64,000 bases of DNA from contig OX326960.1 of assembly GCA_946800325.1 (NCBI GenBank), positions 17,718,893 through 17,782,892 of the forward strand, written 5' to 3'. The stretch is from Luzula sylvatica. Lineage: Eukaryota > Streptophyta > Magnoliopsida > Poales > Juncaceae. The position numbers were made by a program, and so were the translations under genes. The notes under the pieces are model-generated. The model was not told the origin of the DNA. It searched no databases and worked only from the letters and a program-made list of their open reading frames with translations. Position 1 is the stretch's first letter. Every line of letters begins with the position of its first letter. Of this stretch, positions 35,241 to 45,649 are shown piece after piece.

Positions 35241-36284
35241 CAGCAAATCCACTTCCAAATTCGAACCCCTTTGTTGCGGGAAGAGATAGCATTGCTTTCG
35301 CCAGCTCAGCTTCTAGTTTATCAAATACTGGCTGCCCTAGTCCCTGAAAGAAATAAACAAAAATTATTAAAAATTATTAAATATTAATACTTGTATTTTT
35401 TTAAATAAAAAGTAATAAAAGTAAAAGTGGAAATTATACACGAGGAACATTTCTCGCGATGTTAGTAGCGACGCCACCCATAGAATCGCCTCTTATTCTT
35501 ACATAATATATTGCTTCTATCATTTTTTCGCATATTCTTGATCTGGACACCTCACTATATTACTCTCTATAATTTTAAGTTTTAACCATATTAATAATAT
35601 ATTTTATTAAATTACCAATAATAAAATAATAATATTAAAATGAACCTGGACCGTAGTTAGAGTGTCATGATCTACCGTCCCTTCAGGCATGACCACCTTA
35701 TGCACTTGTGATGCATAAGCCAACACCTGTTCAATTCATTTTTTTCAGCAAATTTACAAAAAAGACCCAATTTTACTTTGCGATGGCTCCAGCGGGGACT
35801 CTGCTCCAGCAGGGACTATCGATTGTTTCTCTCGCCGATGATCACTCTCCCCCCTAATTAAATATATGAATTAATTAATTAATTGAATTGTGTGTTTATG
35901 ATGATGGTATCAATACAAATTTAGAGTTACCATAATTCCTGTTTGTTTATAATAACACGTACATCTGATTACGATTGTATCTGGATCTGGATTGGAATTT
36001 AGATTAGGAATTCCAATTTTGCTTACGATAACTTCTGATTAATGATGTTTTGGTTATGTTCAAAAAAGAAAAGAAAAATTCAAAAATATTTGACTAACCT
36101 GAGTGGTTATATTTATTACAGTTGCCTTTGCATAATTCCTGTTTGTCTGAAATAGAAAATTCCAAAATTTTATATTGGCAAGAATTACATATAAAATTAT
36201 AATAAAGGGTGCAAAATATATAGTATATGGTAAACCTTGTTCGAAATGTCTTCAGCTTCCTTTGTACGGCCACTCATAATACGC
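35241..36284 (-). pseudogene. Chorismate synthase pseudogene, multi-exon, right arm
   Basis: Minus-strand exons in gene order. 36,236-36,284: RIMSGRTKEAEDISNK, compare the RITTPRKETD region of the family, weak. About 36,097-36,145: TNRNYAKAT. 35,776-35,853: GG then, after a shift, SSARETI and AGAIAK. 35,646-35,726: VLAYASQVHKVVMPEGTVDH, then DTLTTVQ. 35,440-35,570: ESNIVRCPDQEYA, a one-base frameshift in an A-run, then VRIRGDSMGG and RNVPR. 35,241-35,343: [20 protein letters not shown], then [14 protein letters not shown]. The last exon is fully open with AG acceptor and GTAAGT donor. The C-terminal third (GTFLTGSEHNDEFY onward in the family) is missing: after the last donor only unrelated GGTAAAACCTACTGG repeats follow. 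Introns are retained, so it came by DNA duplication and not via mRNA. Confidence 0.9.
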
Positions 36285-36829
36285 CTAAAATAACACGGTC
36301 AAAATACAGAAAACTTATCAATCACGAAACTAAAGCGCAGTATATTATCAAAGAACGAAAATGGAATTGGGCAAACTTGAGAGGATATTGAGCTTCGATC
36401 CGCCATTATCTGCACTCTTCTGTTGCTCTAATTGCCTTCAATTGCATCGACTTGGACAAAGAAATCCTGAAGCTCGATCTCGTCACGGATAAACTTGCTA
36501 AAGACCAGTTGTAATACTAATAGCATCATCATTTTCTTTCGATTGCACTAATAATCTACCTGAATCATGAATGTAATGGAAAATTGAATAGCAGTGAAGT
36601 GAAACAAAGTTTGAGAAACCTTTTAGCAGCAAAATAAGAATATTCTGGAGAGAGCGACCCCCTTTATATTGAAATCGACTGCATTATCGTAATGTGCTGC
36701 CAGATCCGGATCTTCTCCAACGGTCGAATACGATTTGCAAATTCGAACGTTGGGATTAAGGCCAGCTGGATCCGAACCTTCTCGGTCTTTCATTCTCTCT
36801 CCGTCTTTCGAACGTTGGGAATCAGACCG

Positions 36830-37185
36830 TTAGACGCATATATCCGCTCCCCTTTATAAGCATAAGAATACCCTTTCATTCTCTCTTGCCAATTCCATTT
36901 TCCAGAGCTAATTTCATCGAGAGATCGAGAGATCGAGAGAGAGAGAGAGAGAGAGAGAGACTCTTGACACAATCAAAGAAGCTTCTTCCTCTCCTGTCGT
37001 GTTCTCTCTCCATTACTTCTCCTTGAGATCCCACAATGGAGGATCCTTACCAAGCAGAGGAGAATTTCCTGCGATAATGGTGGATCGGATCACTACCGCT
37101 CGATCTCGAGCATAGAGACAACAACGAAGCAGTTCACAGTTGATACCCATCATAACCTCAGTGAGGCACAAGTACAAACAGGTAT
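36830..37185 (+). pseudogene. Promoter and first exon of an unrecognised gene, frameshifted
   Basis: A TATA-like CCTTTATAAGCAT (about 36,850-36,862) is followed by a CT/GA-rich leader with a (GA)n microsatellite (36,935-36,962). The ATG at 37,036 opens MEDPYQAEENFLR and then stops; in the next frame the reading continues DNGGSDHYRSISSIETTTKQ and FTVDTHHNLSEAQVQTG up to a GTATAT donor-like site at 37,182. Together they look like a roughly 50-codon first exon broken by one indel. I do not recognise the family. GATAATGGTGGATCGGA is shared with 23,925 in the left arm. No downstream exon was found before the minisatellite. Confidence 0.4.
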
Positions 37186-37636
37186 ATCAATATATAAGTA
37201 GTTATCCTTCTTTAGTTTCGGCAATGGCAATGGTTTTTGTCTTCTTCTCCTCGTCTCTTTGCTTTTCTTTTTGCTTTTGTCTTTTGGATCATTACATTAA
37301 AACCCTTCAAATAACTGAAATTATTCATGTAGAAAATAACTATTTTTTAATTAGTGGTATATGAAATTGAGGATATATTTAGCTAATAATAAATAGTAAA
37401 AGTTTGAATGGGATTTTTGTAAATACTAAATAGTAATATTAGTGTTTATTATGAAAACAGATTTCTTCTCCATTTTTTTGTTGTTAACGGATGGACTGTC
37501 TTTATTTTCTTTGAATATGTTCTTCATTTTGTATAAAACCAACGTGCTAATTCTTTTTACTCATTTTGTCAACTAGGTTATCAGAGAATATGGAAAAGAA
37601 ATCCAGGTCATCAATCAAATACTTCTGGCAATAGTG
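37186..37636. other. AT-rich, no gene
   Basis: One 74-codon frame (37,140-37,364) is phenylalanine/serine-rich and overlaps the broken exon. It is probably intronic. Confidence 0.4.
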
Positions 37637-37789
37637 GATATGTTGTGTGAATATGTAACGTGTGTAATCTGTAGTGTGTGTGTAATATGTAGCAGTGTAT
37701 GCCTGTGTGTGAAATAGGTAATGTGTAGTGTGTAGTGTGTAATATGTAGTGTGTGTGTCTGTGTGTATTTGTGGTGGTGGTGGTCGTTA
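37637..37789. repeat. TG-rich microsatellite with GTGTGTAATATGTA units
   Basis: Irregular (TG)n with repeated GTGTGTAATATGTAG and a terminal (GGT)4. It directly abuts the GC-rich minisatellite that follows. Confidence 0.85.
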
Positions 37790-38340
37790 GGCGCATAGAG
37801 GGCGCCGGGGCCCCACGGGGGAGGGGATTCGGCGCATAGAGGACGCCGGGCCCCACGGGGGAGGGGGGAGGGGTTCGGCGCATAGAGGACGCCGGGCCCC
37901 ACGGGGGAGGGGGGGAGGGGGTTCGGCGCATAGAGGGCGCCGGTCCCCACGGAGGAGGGGGGAGGGGGTTCGGCGCATAGAGGGCGCCGGGCCCCATGGA
38001 GGAGGGGGGAGGGGGTTCGTCGCATAGGGGGCGCCGGGCCCCACGGGAGAGGGGGGAGGGGGTTCGGCGCATAGAGGGCGTCGGGCCCCTCGGGGGAGGG
38101 GGGGAAGGATTCGGCGCATAGAGGACGCCGGGCCCCACGGGGGGAGGGGGAGGGGGGTTCGGCGTATAGAGGGCGCCGGGCCCCACGAGGGAGGGGGTTC
38201 GGCGCATAGTGGGCGTCGGGCCCCACGGGGTAGGGGGAGGGGGATTCAGCGCATAGAGGGCGCCGGTCCCCACGGAGGAAGGGGGAGGGGGTTCGGCGCA
38301 TTGACTGCGCTGGGTCCCACGGGGGAGGGGGTTATGCGCC
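37790..38340. repeat. GC-rich minisatellite, 12 units of 41-50 bp
   Basis: Each unit has GGCGCATAGAGGGCGCCGGG, then CCCCACGGGGGAGGGGG of variable G-run length, then TTC. Twelve GCGCATAG-type starts can be counted (37,791 to 38,297). The composition is about the reverse of the surrounding AT-rich DNA. All three minus-strand frames stay open over long stretches because the unit has no stop, giving Pro/Arg-rich pseudo-ORFs of up to 244 codons that should not be annotated as proteins. Confidence 0.92.
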
Positions 38341-38609
38341 CACATTGAGTGTAAATGATGTCATTTTCACATTTAATATCATTTCAGTCTTAATGAACTG
38401 TATCATGATATACTATTTTCATTACTTCTAGAGTAATATCGTGTTGTCATTTTTAGCTCCATCACATTGTTCTAATCTCTAATTTTATTTTGTAGTAAAT
38501 ATATATTTATGTATTTTAAACATACCTACGCAGACATGTTCAATTTTATTCAGTCTATATTACTCATATTGTAGATTGACATTTATACACTTGCATAAAT
38601 ATTAAATGA

Positions 38610-38610
<1 letters not shown>

Positions 38611-38648
<38 letters not shown>

Positions 38649-38934
38649 ATTTCACCCCCACAAATCGTGATGCAAACCCCAATGCATCGTGGGGTGATTT
38701 GGACCCCCATTTTACACCCCAATTCAGCTCCAATTAAATTTTAATCCAAAATTTTAATAATTTTAATTGAAATTTAATTTGTGGCACCATTAATCAATTT
38801 AATTAGAACATAATTAATTAAAAATTAATTAGAATTTTGTAATTGAAGAAGAATTGGGGTGTAAAATGGGGGTCCAAATCACCCCACAATGCATTGAGAC
38901 TTGCATGACCATTTGTGGGGGTGATTTTGGGGGG
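38611..38934. mobile_element. MITE with about 90-bp inverted repeats and an expanded poly-C end
   Basis: Both ends, inward, read CCCCACAAAT.GT.ATGCAA, then CAATGCAT.GTGGGGTGATT, then TGGACCCCCATTTTACACCC. The central 110 bp are (AATTAAT)-rich. The left end has been extended into 38 consecutive C (38,611-38,648), whereas the right end has only six G, so the C-run is a later expansion. No clear target duplication. Confidence 0.75.
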
Positions 38935-39624
38935 AAAAGTATAATTTTCCATATTAAATCTGTATCATGTTTTGAATTATGGTCCGATTTAGAAAATGTA
39001 GGTAAAGTGTGAAAACTTATTTAATTATTTTTGGTTAGCTTTCAATTAATTCCGAGTTTCAAGGAATCTCGTGATCCAGAATCGAGATATCTAATTGAGC
39101 GTAAAACAAAAAGTCTAGATACCCAAAAATAATGTACCGAATTAATCCCGATTAGCAATTTATAACAATTTATTTATATGATTGTCGCAAGGGTCCCACT
39201 TTATTATTTCATAAATATACAATCGGTAGAACGTACGTGGATTACTCGTCGAAATTGAAGGGTCCAGATTTTCCTATTTTATTTATAGAATTTAAAAGTT
39301 GGTGTATGGAATCATTTCTCTATAAATATTAAATAAAGAAGGTAGATATAAAAAATTTCACTTTTGTCATAATATCTAGTTAGTTTTGCCTCTTCTTTCT
39401 CTATACATAATTCATCGCCTCTGTTTGTTTTGATAATAAATGGAGAAGGGTCATATGTCCTCCATCCATTGATGTCAATGGGAATCGAATCCACAACCTC
39501 TCACAACACATGACTTTTTGTGCCTCACACTCATCGCCTCTGTTTGTTGTTTCCATCTTTCATTATTTTGATCTTTTTAAGGTTATTATTTTATCAATGA
39601 CTTGTGTATTTGGAATTTAAGGAT
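38935..39624. other. AT-rich stretch, no gene
   Basis: Nothing recognised; a 60-codon minus-strand frame (39,312-39,494) has no motif. CATCGCCTCTGTTTGTT occurs twice (39,413 and 39,530). Confidence 0.45.
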
Positions 39625-39919
39625 GTATAATGATTTCGCATTTGCTCCTTTCTCGTTTGCGGCAGTGAGTATTTCTGATATTTATTATGTATGTGCATCT
39701 TTTTTTATAAATTTGCTAAAACAAAAGATATATGTTCTTTTTGGTGCAAAAATAAAAATATTACAATTTATTTTTTTAGTTACGTAAAAAATTGTTAGTA
39801 AAGCATCGAATAAGTCTCGGTAAATTAGAACACAATTCTTTGCATAATCGTAAAGATTATAAAATGTTAATAAAGAAATTACAAGATCATTATCCCATAA
39901 AATCAGTTCTGTTCCAGGG

Positions 39920-40390
39920 CCTTTTTGTGAAAAACAATTCAATTTACATTTTGGTCCTTTTTAGTTTGAAAAATTATATTTTGGTCCTTTTTTATTTACA
40001 TTTTGGTCCTTTTTAGTTTGAAAAAATTATATTTTGGTCCTTTTTATTTACATGTTGGTCCTTTTTAGTATAAAAAATTACATTTTGGTCCTCTTCATCA
40101 CCAGGGGCCTTTTTGTAAAAAAAATTTAATTTATATTTTGGTCCTTTTTATTTACATTTTGGTCTTTTTTAGTTTACAAAATTACATTTTGGTACTTTTC
40201 ATTTACACCTTGATCCTCTTTTATTTACATGTCGGTCTTTTTTTATATTTTTGAATTTACATTTTGGTCCTTTTTATTTATATTTTGGTCCTTTTTATTT
40301 TTAGTTTACACTTTGGTCATTTTTATTTACATTTAGGTACTTTTTTATTTAAATTTCGGTCCTTTTTAACATTTGAATTTATTGAACTAT
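39920..40390. repeat. Array of TTTACATTTTGGTCCTTTT units
   Basis: About 16 irregular units of 18-35 bp; GGGCCTTTTTGTRAAAA occurs at the start (39,919) and again at 40,106, so the array itself was partly duplicated. It is absent from the matching place in the left arm (about 20,450-20,560). The reverse complement unit (GACCAAAATGTAAA) also appears beside the Helitron end at 32,080-32,160, hinting at a shared source. Confidence 0.8.
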
Positions 40391-41349
40391 TTTTTTAGTT
40401 TACACCAGACATATTCACCTTTCTTTATTGAACTATTTTTTTTTTTTTGCTTCAAATGACCAGTCATTGAAATTCAAATATTTATCTATTATTGAAATGA
40501 AGTTGGAGTTGAAGATTCTTGCATTTCGATCTCGTCAAATGGTCAATAGTATCGCCAAACACATTATGTTTCAAACTTTGTTCTCATTATTTTTAAATTT
40601 CCTCCTATTTCTCAATAGGACTCAGATTTCAAATACAAATTCCTAATTTGGGTCAAACTCACCCATTTAAATTCAAATTCCAGATTATCTCATTTTTATT
40701 CGAAAAAATACACAATTTACATCTCTCTGATCTTATATTTATTAAAATATAGACAATACAAACAATTCTAATTTGTTAAAATAACATCCCAAATTTCAAT
40801 ATGGACAATTCATTTCACCAAAACATACTATTTACATAATTCAAAAATTAAAACTAAAATATCATATTTATTTATTTATTAATTCTAAATTACCCAAAAC
40901 AAAATTAATATGTACTTATTGTGAACTTTATAACTACTTTTGTATACATACAATATGTTATTAATACAATTTGTTGAAAAATAATATATCTTTGATATAA
41001 TTTATTAATTTGTCAGCAATTTTTTTAATTAACAATAATTCTTGAAATTAACTTATTAATATTTTCTTATTAGTAAATTATGTTGTGATCAAGTTATTAT
41101 TTTTACCAAAGTGGTGTTCTTTTGATAGTATACAGTATGCATATATAATATATACATTTATTAATAATGTAATCATGGTTTCTATATTTTCCGTTGAATT
41201 ATATAAAATTGTAAAACGTAATTATATTATTACTTCAATTTGTTATTGAATTTTATTATGAATGTGAATTTTTTAATTTTGGTCATGGTGTATCCTTGAA
41301 ATCTAATCTTGATTTAGTATGATATTTGAAGTTTCATGTACAAGCACAT

Positions 41350-41827
41350 ATGTTATACGGATACGGATACGGATATCATATCCGACACGATTACGAATAC
41401 GGTGATACGGTTATTTTCAAAAAACATCGGATACGATACGTGGATTATATATAATATTTTATTAATTTATTAATTACAATTTATATACTTATTATTTTTA
41501 TATATTGAATAGTTTACATAATATATACTAAATTTTTTTACAGAAATATCTTCATATTAAATAAATATTTATTATATTTAATTATGTACTTATATGTATT
41601 ACTCGATTTCAAATCTTTATTTTTATTTTCAAATATTTTTATATATAAGTTAGAAGTATCCGACAAGTATCCGAAAATATCCGAGAAATATTCGTTATTA
41701 TTTTGAAATAAAATATTCGGATACGTCACGTGGACTATCTGATACATATCCGACGAGTATCGATATCCGATACGACATCTGATATAATACGACTTCATTT
41801 TTGAAGTATCCGCGTAACAAGTTAGAC
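41350..41827. mobile_element. hAT-like element rich in GGATAC/GTATCC motifs
   Basis: A 478-bp insert flanked by AAGCACAT (41,342-41,349) and GAGCACAT (41,828-41,835); the left arm has the uninterrupted site near 19,230. The inverted ends share GTTA..CGGATAC and dense GGATACGGATA and TATCCGATACG motifs. No coding frame. Related in style to the TACG-rich element at 11,758-12,304. Confidence 0.65.
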
Positions 41828-42566
41828 GAGCACATGAAAATTGGTGATTCAAAACATAAAAACTCACAAGTTAATTTGGATTTCGTTTGTTTTTTGGTCG
41901 AAGAAGGATTCGAGCTAATTATCACCAACCCACCACAAAAAATCAGAAAACATACGGTACAAAAGCAAATATGCTTGGTTCAAGTTTTGAACTTTTAAAT
42001 TAATCCCACTTTTATAATTTCATGGAAATTAACTACCAAGATATACTATCCAATCACAACATAAAATGTGTGTTTTATATAGACAATATTTGAAATAAGA
42101 TCATCACGAAACAAAATTTTGAAATAAGATAAAACACTATTTTGAAAAAAAAGAGTTAAGTATAACTATTTCTTCGTGTTCAAGTCGGATTTACATATTT
42201 TAAAGGATTATTTATACATGATTGAAATATAATTTTATTTTGATATTTCATGTTGTCGTAATTAAAGTTTTCATTTATTAAATATTAGTCTTTAATTAAA
42301 TAACTTTTGTCCACTTAATTAATGTTTAGATGTAAATTTTTAATAAATTAATTTGAAATTTCGATCACGAGGTTACTTGCATAAAATTAGAATTCTTTTT
42401 TAAAAAAGCCCCCAAAATTTTCTGAAGATTTTCAACGTTTATGAAAAAAGGGTAACTACAAGAAGCTTTTTCATATATTCTAATAAAATAGGGGGTTTAT
42501 GTAATTTTGGCAAAAAGGAAGTGTTGATTTTTCTTGTGTGTTACATACGAACTTTTCACTTGGTTA

Positions 42567-43315
42567 GGGGCCGTTTGGCAAGCGGAATTAGTAGAGTGGA
42601 ATTGGATTATAAGGTGGAGGAGAAAAAAGTTCTGGAATTAGTAATTCCACAGTTTGTTAGGATGTCCGAATTATAAGATGCTGGAAATTATAATTTTTTG
42701 TTTGGTTGGTTAGAAAAATTCTGGAATTTTATTATTGAAAATATAGAACAAATGGTTGATTAAAATTAATACAATATAATAGTATTATCATATAATATTA
42801 AATTATTATAATATTATTATTATTATGTTATTATATTCTTCTTATTATTATTCTTCTTATTATTATTATTATTATAGTAATAATAATAATAATAATTATT
42901 ATTATTATTATTGTTATTATTGTTGTTATGGTATTATAATATAATATTATTATTATTATTATTATTATTATTGTTATTATTGATTAAAATATTAATATTC
43001 ATAATACTTATATTAATATAATATATTAATATTACATAAATATATTAAAATAATATTAACATATTAATATTTATAAACTATTGTATTATTAACTAATAAT
43101 ATATTAATATTAATAATATACTCTAATATTAATATTTTTATATAGTATATTAATATTAATATTTATATAAATATATTGAAATAATATTAACATATTGCTA
43201 TTAATATATTATAATTATAATTATTATAATATAATTTTAATATTAATTAATAGTATATTAATAATATTAATATTAATTATTAATATTAATATATTAATAT
43301 TAATATTGATATTGG

Positions 43316-43387
<72 letters not shown>

Positions 43388-43807
43388 GTTAAATAGTATT
43401 AATTACATATATATTACAATTAATAAAATTATTTTAATATTAGGAATTATATAATTATAATATTATAATAATAATAATATAAAAATTGAATGTACTTTTT
43501 ATATATAATATTATATTAATAAAAATATATGTAGAAAATATCAGAGAAACAATATTTATTTATTACAATGAAATTGCATTATAGTTCAAATTGAATTAGT
43601 TATAAGTATTTAATTAATTAATTGTCTTAATTGGCTTTGGATTTTTCATCATCTTGGCACTCCAAATTTTGGTGGAATCAAATTTACCCTAAAAAATGGA
43701 ATAATAATTACCTCCACTTTGAAATTCACCTCTAATTCCATATTCCAAACAAAGAATTAAACTTTGCCTCATCTTAAAATTCTAATTTCACCTCCCCAAA
43801 CATGCCC
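42567..43807. mobile_element. TIR element with (TTA)n-filled interior
   Basis: The ends are imperfect inverted repeats: GGGGCCGTTTGGC and, reversed, GGGCATGTTTGGGG, each followed by GGAATTA or AATTAGA and a GGTGGAGG/GATGAGG block. This is the style of PIF/Harbinger Tourist MITEs (GGCC.GTTTGG), but I could not confirm a TTA/TAA target duplication. The middle (42,760-43,500) is TTA/TAATA microsatellite, including about 24 perfect TTA units at 43,316-43,387, which inflates the size. The insert splits the right arm from 43,886-44,255. Confidence 0.55.
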
Positions 43808-43885
43808 AGAGTTTTGCTTTTTCCAACCTTTTCCCAAACAATATTAAAAACTTCAACCGTATTGTTGGTATTGTTAATTTGTTAT

Positions 43886-44400
43886 CAATGTCATATGGAA
43901 ATATGGAAACGATAATCGCAACAAACATATACATATTTCTGCAGGGGTTGATTTTATAATTTTTGCATTCATGGAGGAGGTATTTTGCAAACTTACCTAT
44001 CCAGAGAGAACTATATAAATGGGCTTTATCAGTGTTGCTGAGTTAGATTTTAACATAACGAGTACTATTTCTCCAATGTTCTTGTCGTGATTTTCATTTT
44101 CAATTTTGCTTGTCATTTTAGGAGAGTGTACGATCATCTTTTGAGTTCTAAAAAGATCTTGCATATAAATTATGTTATTAATAATATTTATCTAATCATG
44201 ACAAAAATAAAATTTATAATATTATCTAATCATTACAAAATATAATAAAAATTGAATGTCTGGATTTTAAGTGCGATTTACGTATTTATTCTTTGGGGGA
44301 TTTACATATATATTCTTTCTTAAATTTAAATTTAAAATTATATATTTAGATTTTTTAAAATTAAAATATTATATTTACCCTTTCATAAATCTAAAATAAC
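43886..44400 (+). repeat. Duplicated segment (partner of 28,562-28,930; tail inverted at 17,690-18,000)
   Basis: The first 370 bp match 28,562-28,930 directly, and 44,090-44,400 matches 17,690-18,000 in reverse complement. One short segment therefore links the palindrome and the C/D module duplication, showing that these rearrangements involved the same ancestral DNA. Confidence 0.85.
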
Positions 44401-44484
44401 ACATTTACCCAAAAATTAAAAATCATCCAATTTCAACGTTAAATTAATATCGTCGTCCCGGCTGGCGATCCAACGGCCCGTTCT

Positions 44485-44670
44485 TTACCCGTCAATACCT
44501 GGTAAATCCTCTGGAGGCGCTCCTCCTTCCTCATGTTTTTTAATATTCGCACGGATCTTGACGCAAACGATTTGGATGACGAGTTCATCTGCATCTTCCT
44601 CACCAGTCCTCGCGTGGACCTTTACAGATCCATCGATTATAGGTGTATAACGTTTATTAATGTTCGCCAC
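44485..44670 (-). pseudogene. Possible ubiquitin-like fragment
   Basis: The minus-strand frame reads VKVHARTGEEDADELV, then CVKIRANIKKHEEGGAPPED. Spacing and residues recall ubiquitin (VKTLTGK..., then NVKxKIQDKEGIPPDQQRL), allowing one inserted Gly. Similarity is weak: the diglycine end and most core residues are missing. It could be a decayed ubiquitin-domain exon or chance. The composition is GC-richer than the surroundings, which supports former coding DNA. Confidence 0.3.
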
Positions 44671-44756
44671 AATTAATAATTTCTGTACGCACGGAACTTA
44701 TTGGATACGGGTTTAAAACCCAACATGAACTCCGCGACGCGGGCCATCGGGTACTG

Positions 44757-45002
44757 ACAAGCATATCAACCTGTAGGCTGTAGTGAAAAAAAGGGGAAAA
44801 CTTCCACGGAGGAATTCAACGACTTCTTATCCAAATTCCAAACCGCGTGGAGAAATTTCGCGAAGAGACAATTGACTTGGTGTTGGAACGATTTATCGTG
44901 GGGGAACAGTTCGTGTAATTTCAATGAAATTGTCGGGTTTGTTCGTAAATGTTACGAGGAAGGAGGAGGGATGAGCGAGGTGCCGAAGGAGTTGGATTGT
45001 TA
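44757..45002 (+). pseudogene. Unrecognised coding-like fragment
   Basis: A frame with no ATG is open from after the stop at 44,754 to the TAG ending at 45,002: QAYQPVGCSEKKGKTSTEEF, then NDFLSKFQTAWRNFAKRQ, then a Trp/Asn-rich part and VGFVRKCYEEGGGMSEVPKE. The amphipathic pattern, high Trp/Phe content and moderate GC look like true coding sequence. I cannot name a family. It lies only in the D copy, between the duplicated 43,886 segment and module U, so it may be an exon caught in the rearrangement. Confidence 0.4.
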
Positions 45003-45649
45003 GGACTCAATGTCGTCTCAGTGAGGCGATAGTATAAATGGGTTTTGTTTTGTAGATTTTTGACACTAAGGAGGCTTTTATTTTGATTGATCGTTATAAT
45101 AACTAATTTAAGTTATGTTTAAAATTAATCTATGAAATAAGTAAATTCTATATGAAGTTCAATAAGTGTAAAATAAACAATATTGTCAATGCAGTAGATT
45201 TAAAAGAATTGCAGATTGGAGTACTATTGTCTAGTGTGTGTGACCATATTAATGTATGAAATTAACAACTATGATAATCATTAATTATCGGAAATTCCAT
45301 ACATCTATCAATTAACAACAAAGTTAATATCCATTCCATATATCTATCAATTCATTTTTATTCCAAAATCTACCAATTCATATTCAATTCCATTTATTCT
45401 AAAATCTGTCCATTAACAACCAACACAAACTAATACACAAATCATTATTTTCAGAAAGTTCAACACAACTTCAATATATAATTTATATACATCAATTAAT
45501 ACACAAAATCATTATTTCAAAATTTCAACACAAATTAACAACTAACACAAATCATTATTTCGAAATTTCAACACAAATTAATACACAAATTACAGCATGC
45601 ATGCTACTCTTCGGCGAATTAAATAATACCACAAATCAATACATGTGGT

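Larger units (their letters stand above)
33217..36665 (-). repeat. Right arm, inner part, of the large inverted duplication
   Basis: Reverse complement of 23,649-25,293 but with about 1.8 kb more sequence. The extra DNA consists largely of chorismate synthase exons and introns lost at left, plus a second partial copy of one exon (34,278-34,379). The left edge ACTGATGATATTTCCTAG and right edge GAATATTCTGGAGAGAGC are the arm boundaries. Confidence 0.85.
39625..42500 (-). repeat. Right arm, outer part, of the large inverted duplication
   Basis: Reverse complement of 18,000-20,875. It includes arm-specific insertions at 39,920-40,390 (repeat array) and 41,350-41,827 (hAT-like element), and lacks the LINE present at left. 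Confidence 0.85.

Noticed and set aside
37611..38345. Three overlapping Pro/Arg-rich minus-strand frames of up to 244 codons
   Set aside because: They are created by the stop-free GC minisatellite; all three frames are open at once, which is not expected of a real gene.
43195..43392. Leucine-rich 65-codon frame resembling a membrane segment
   Set aside because: Direct translation of a (TTA)n microsatellite.
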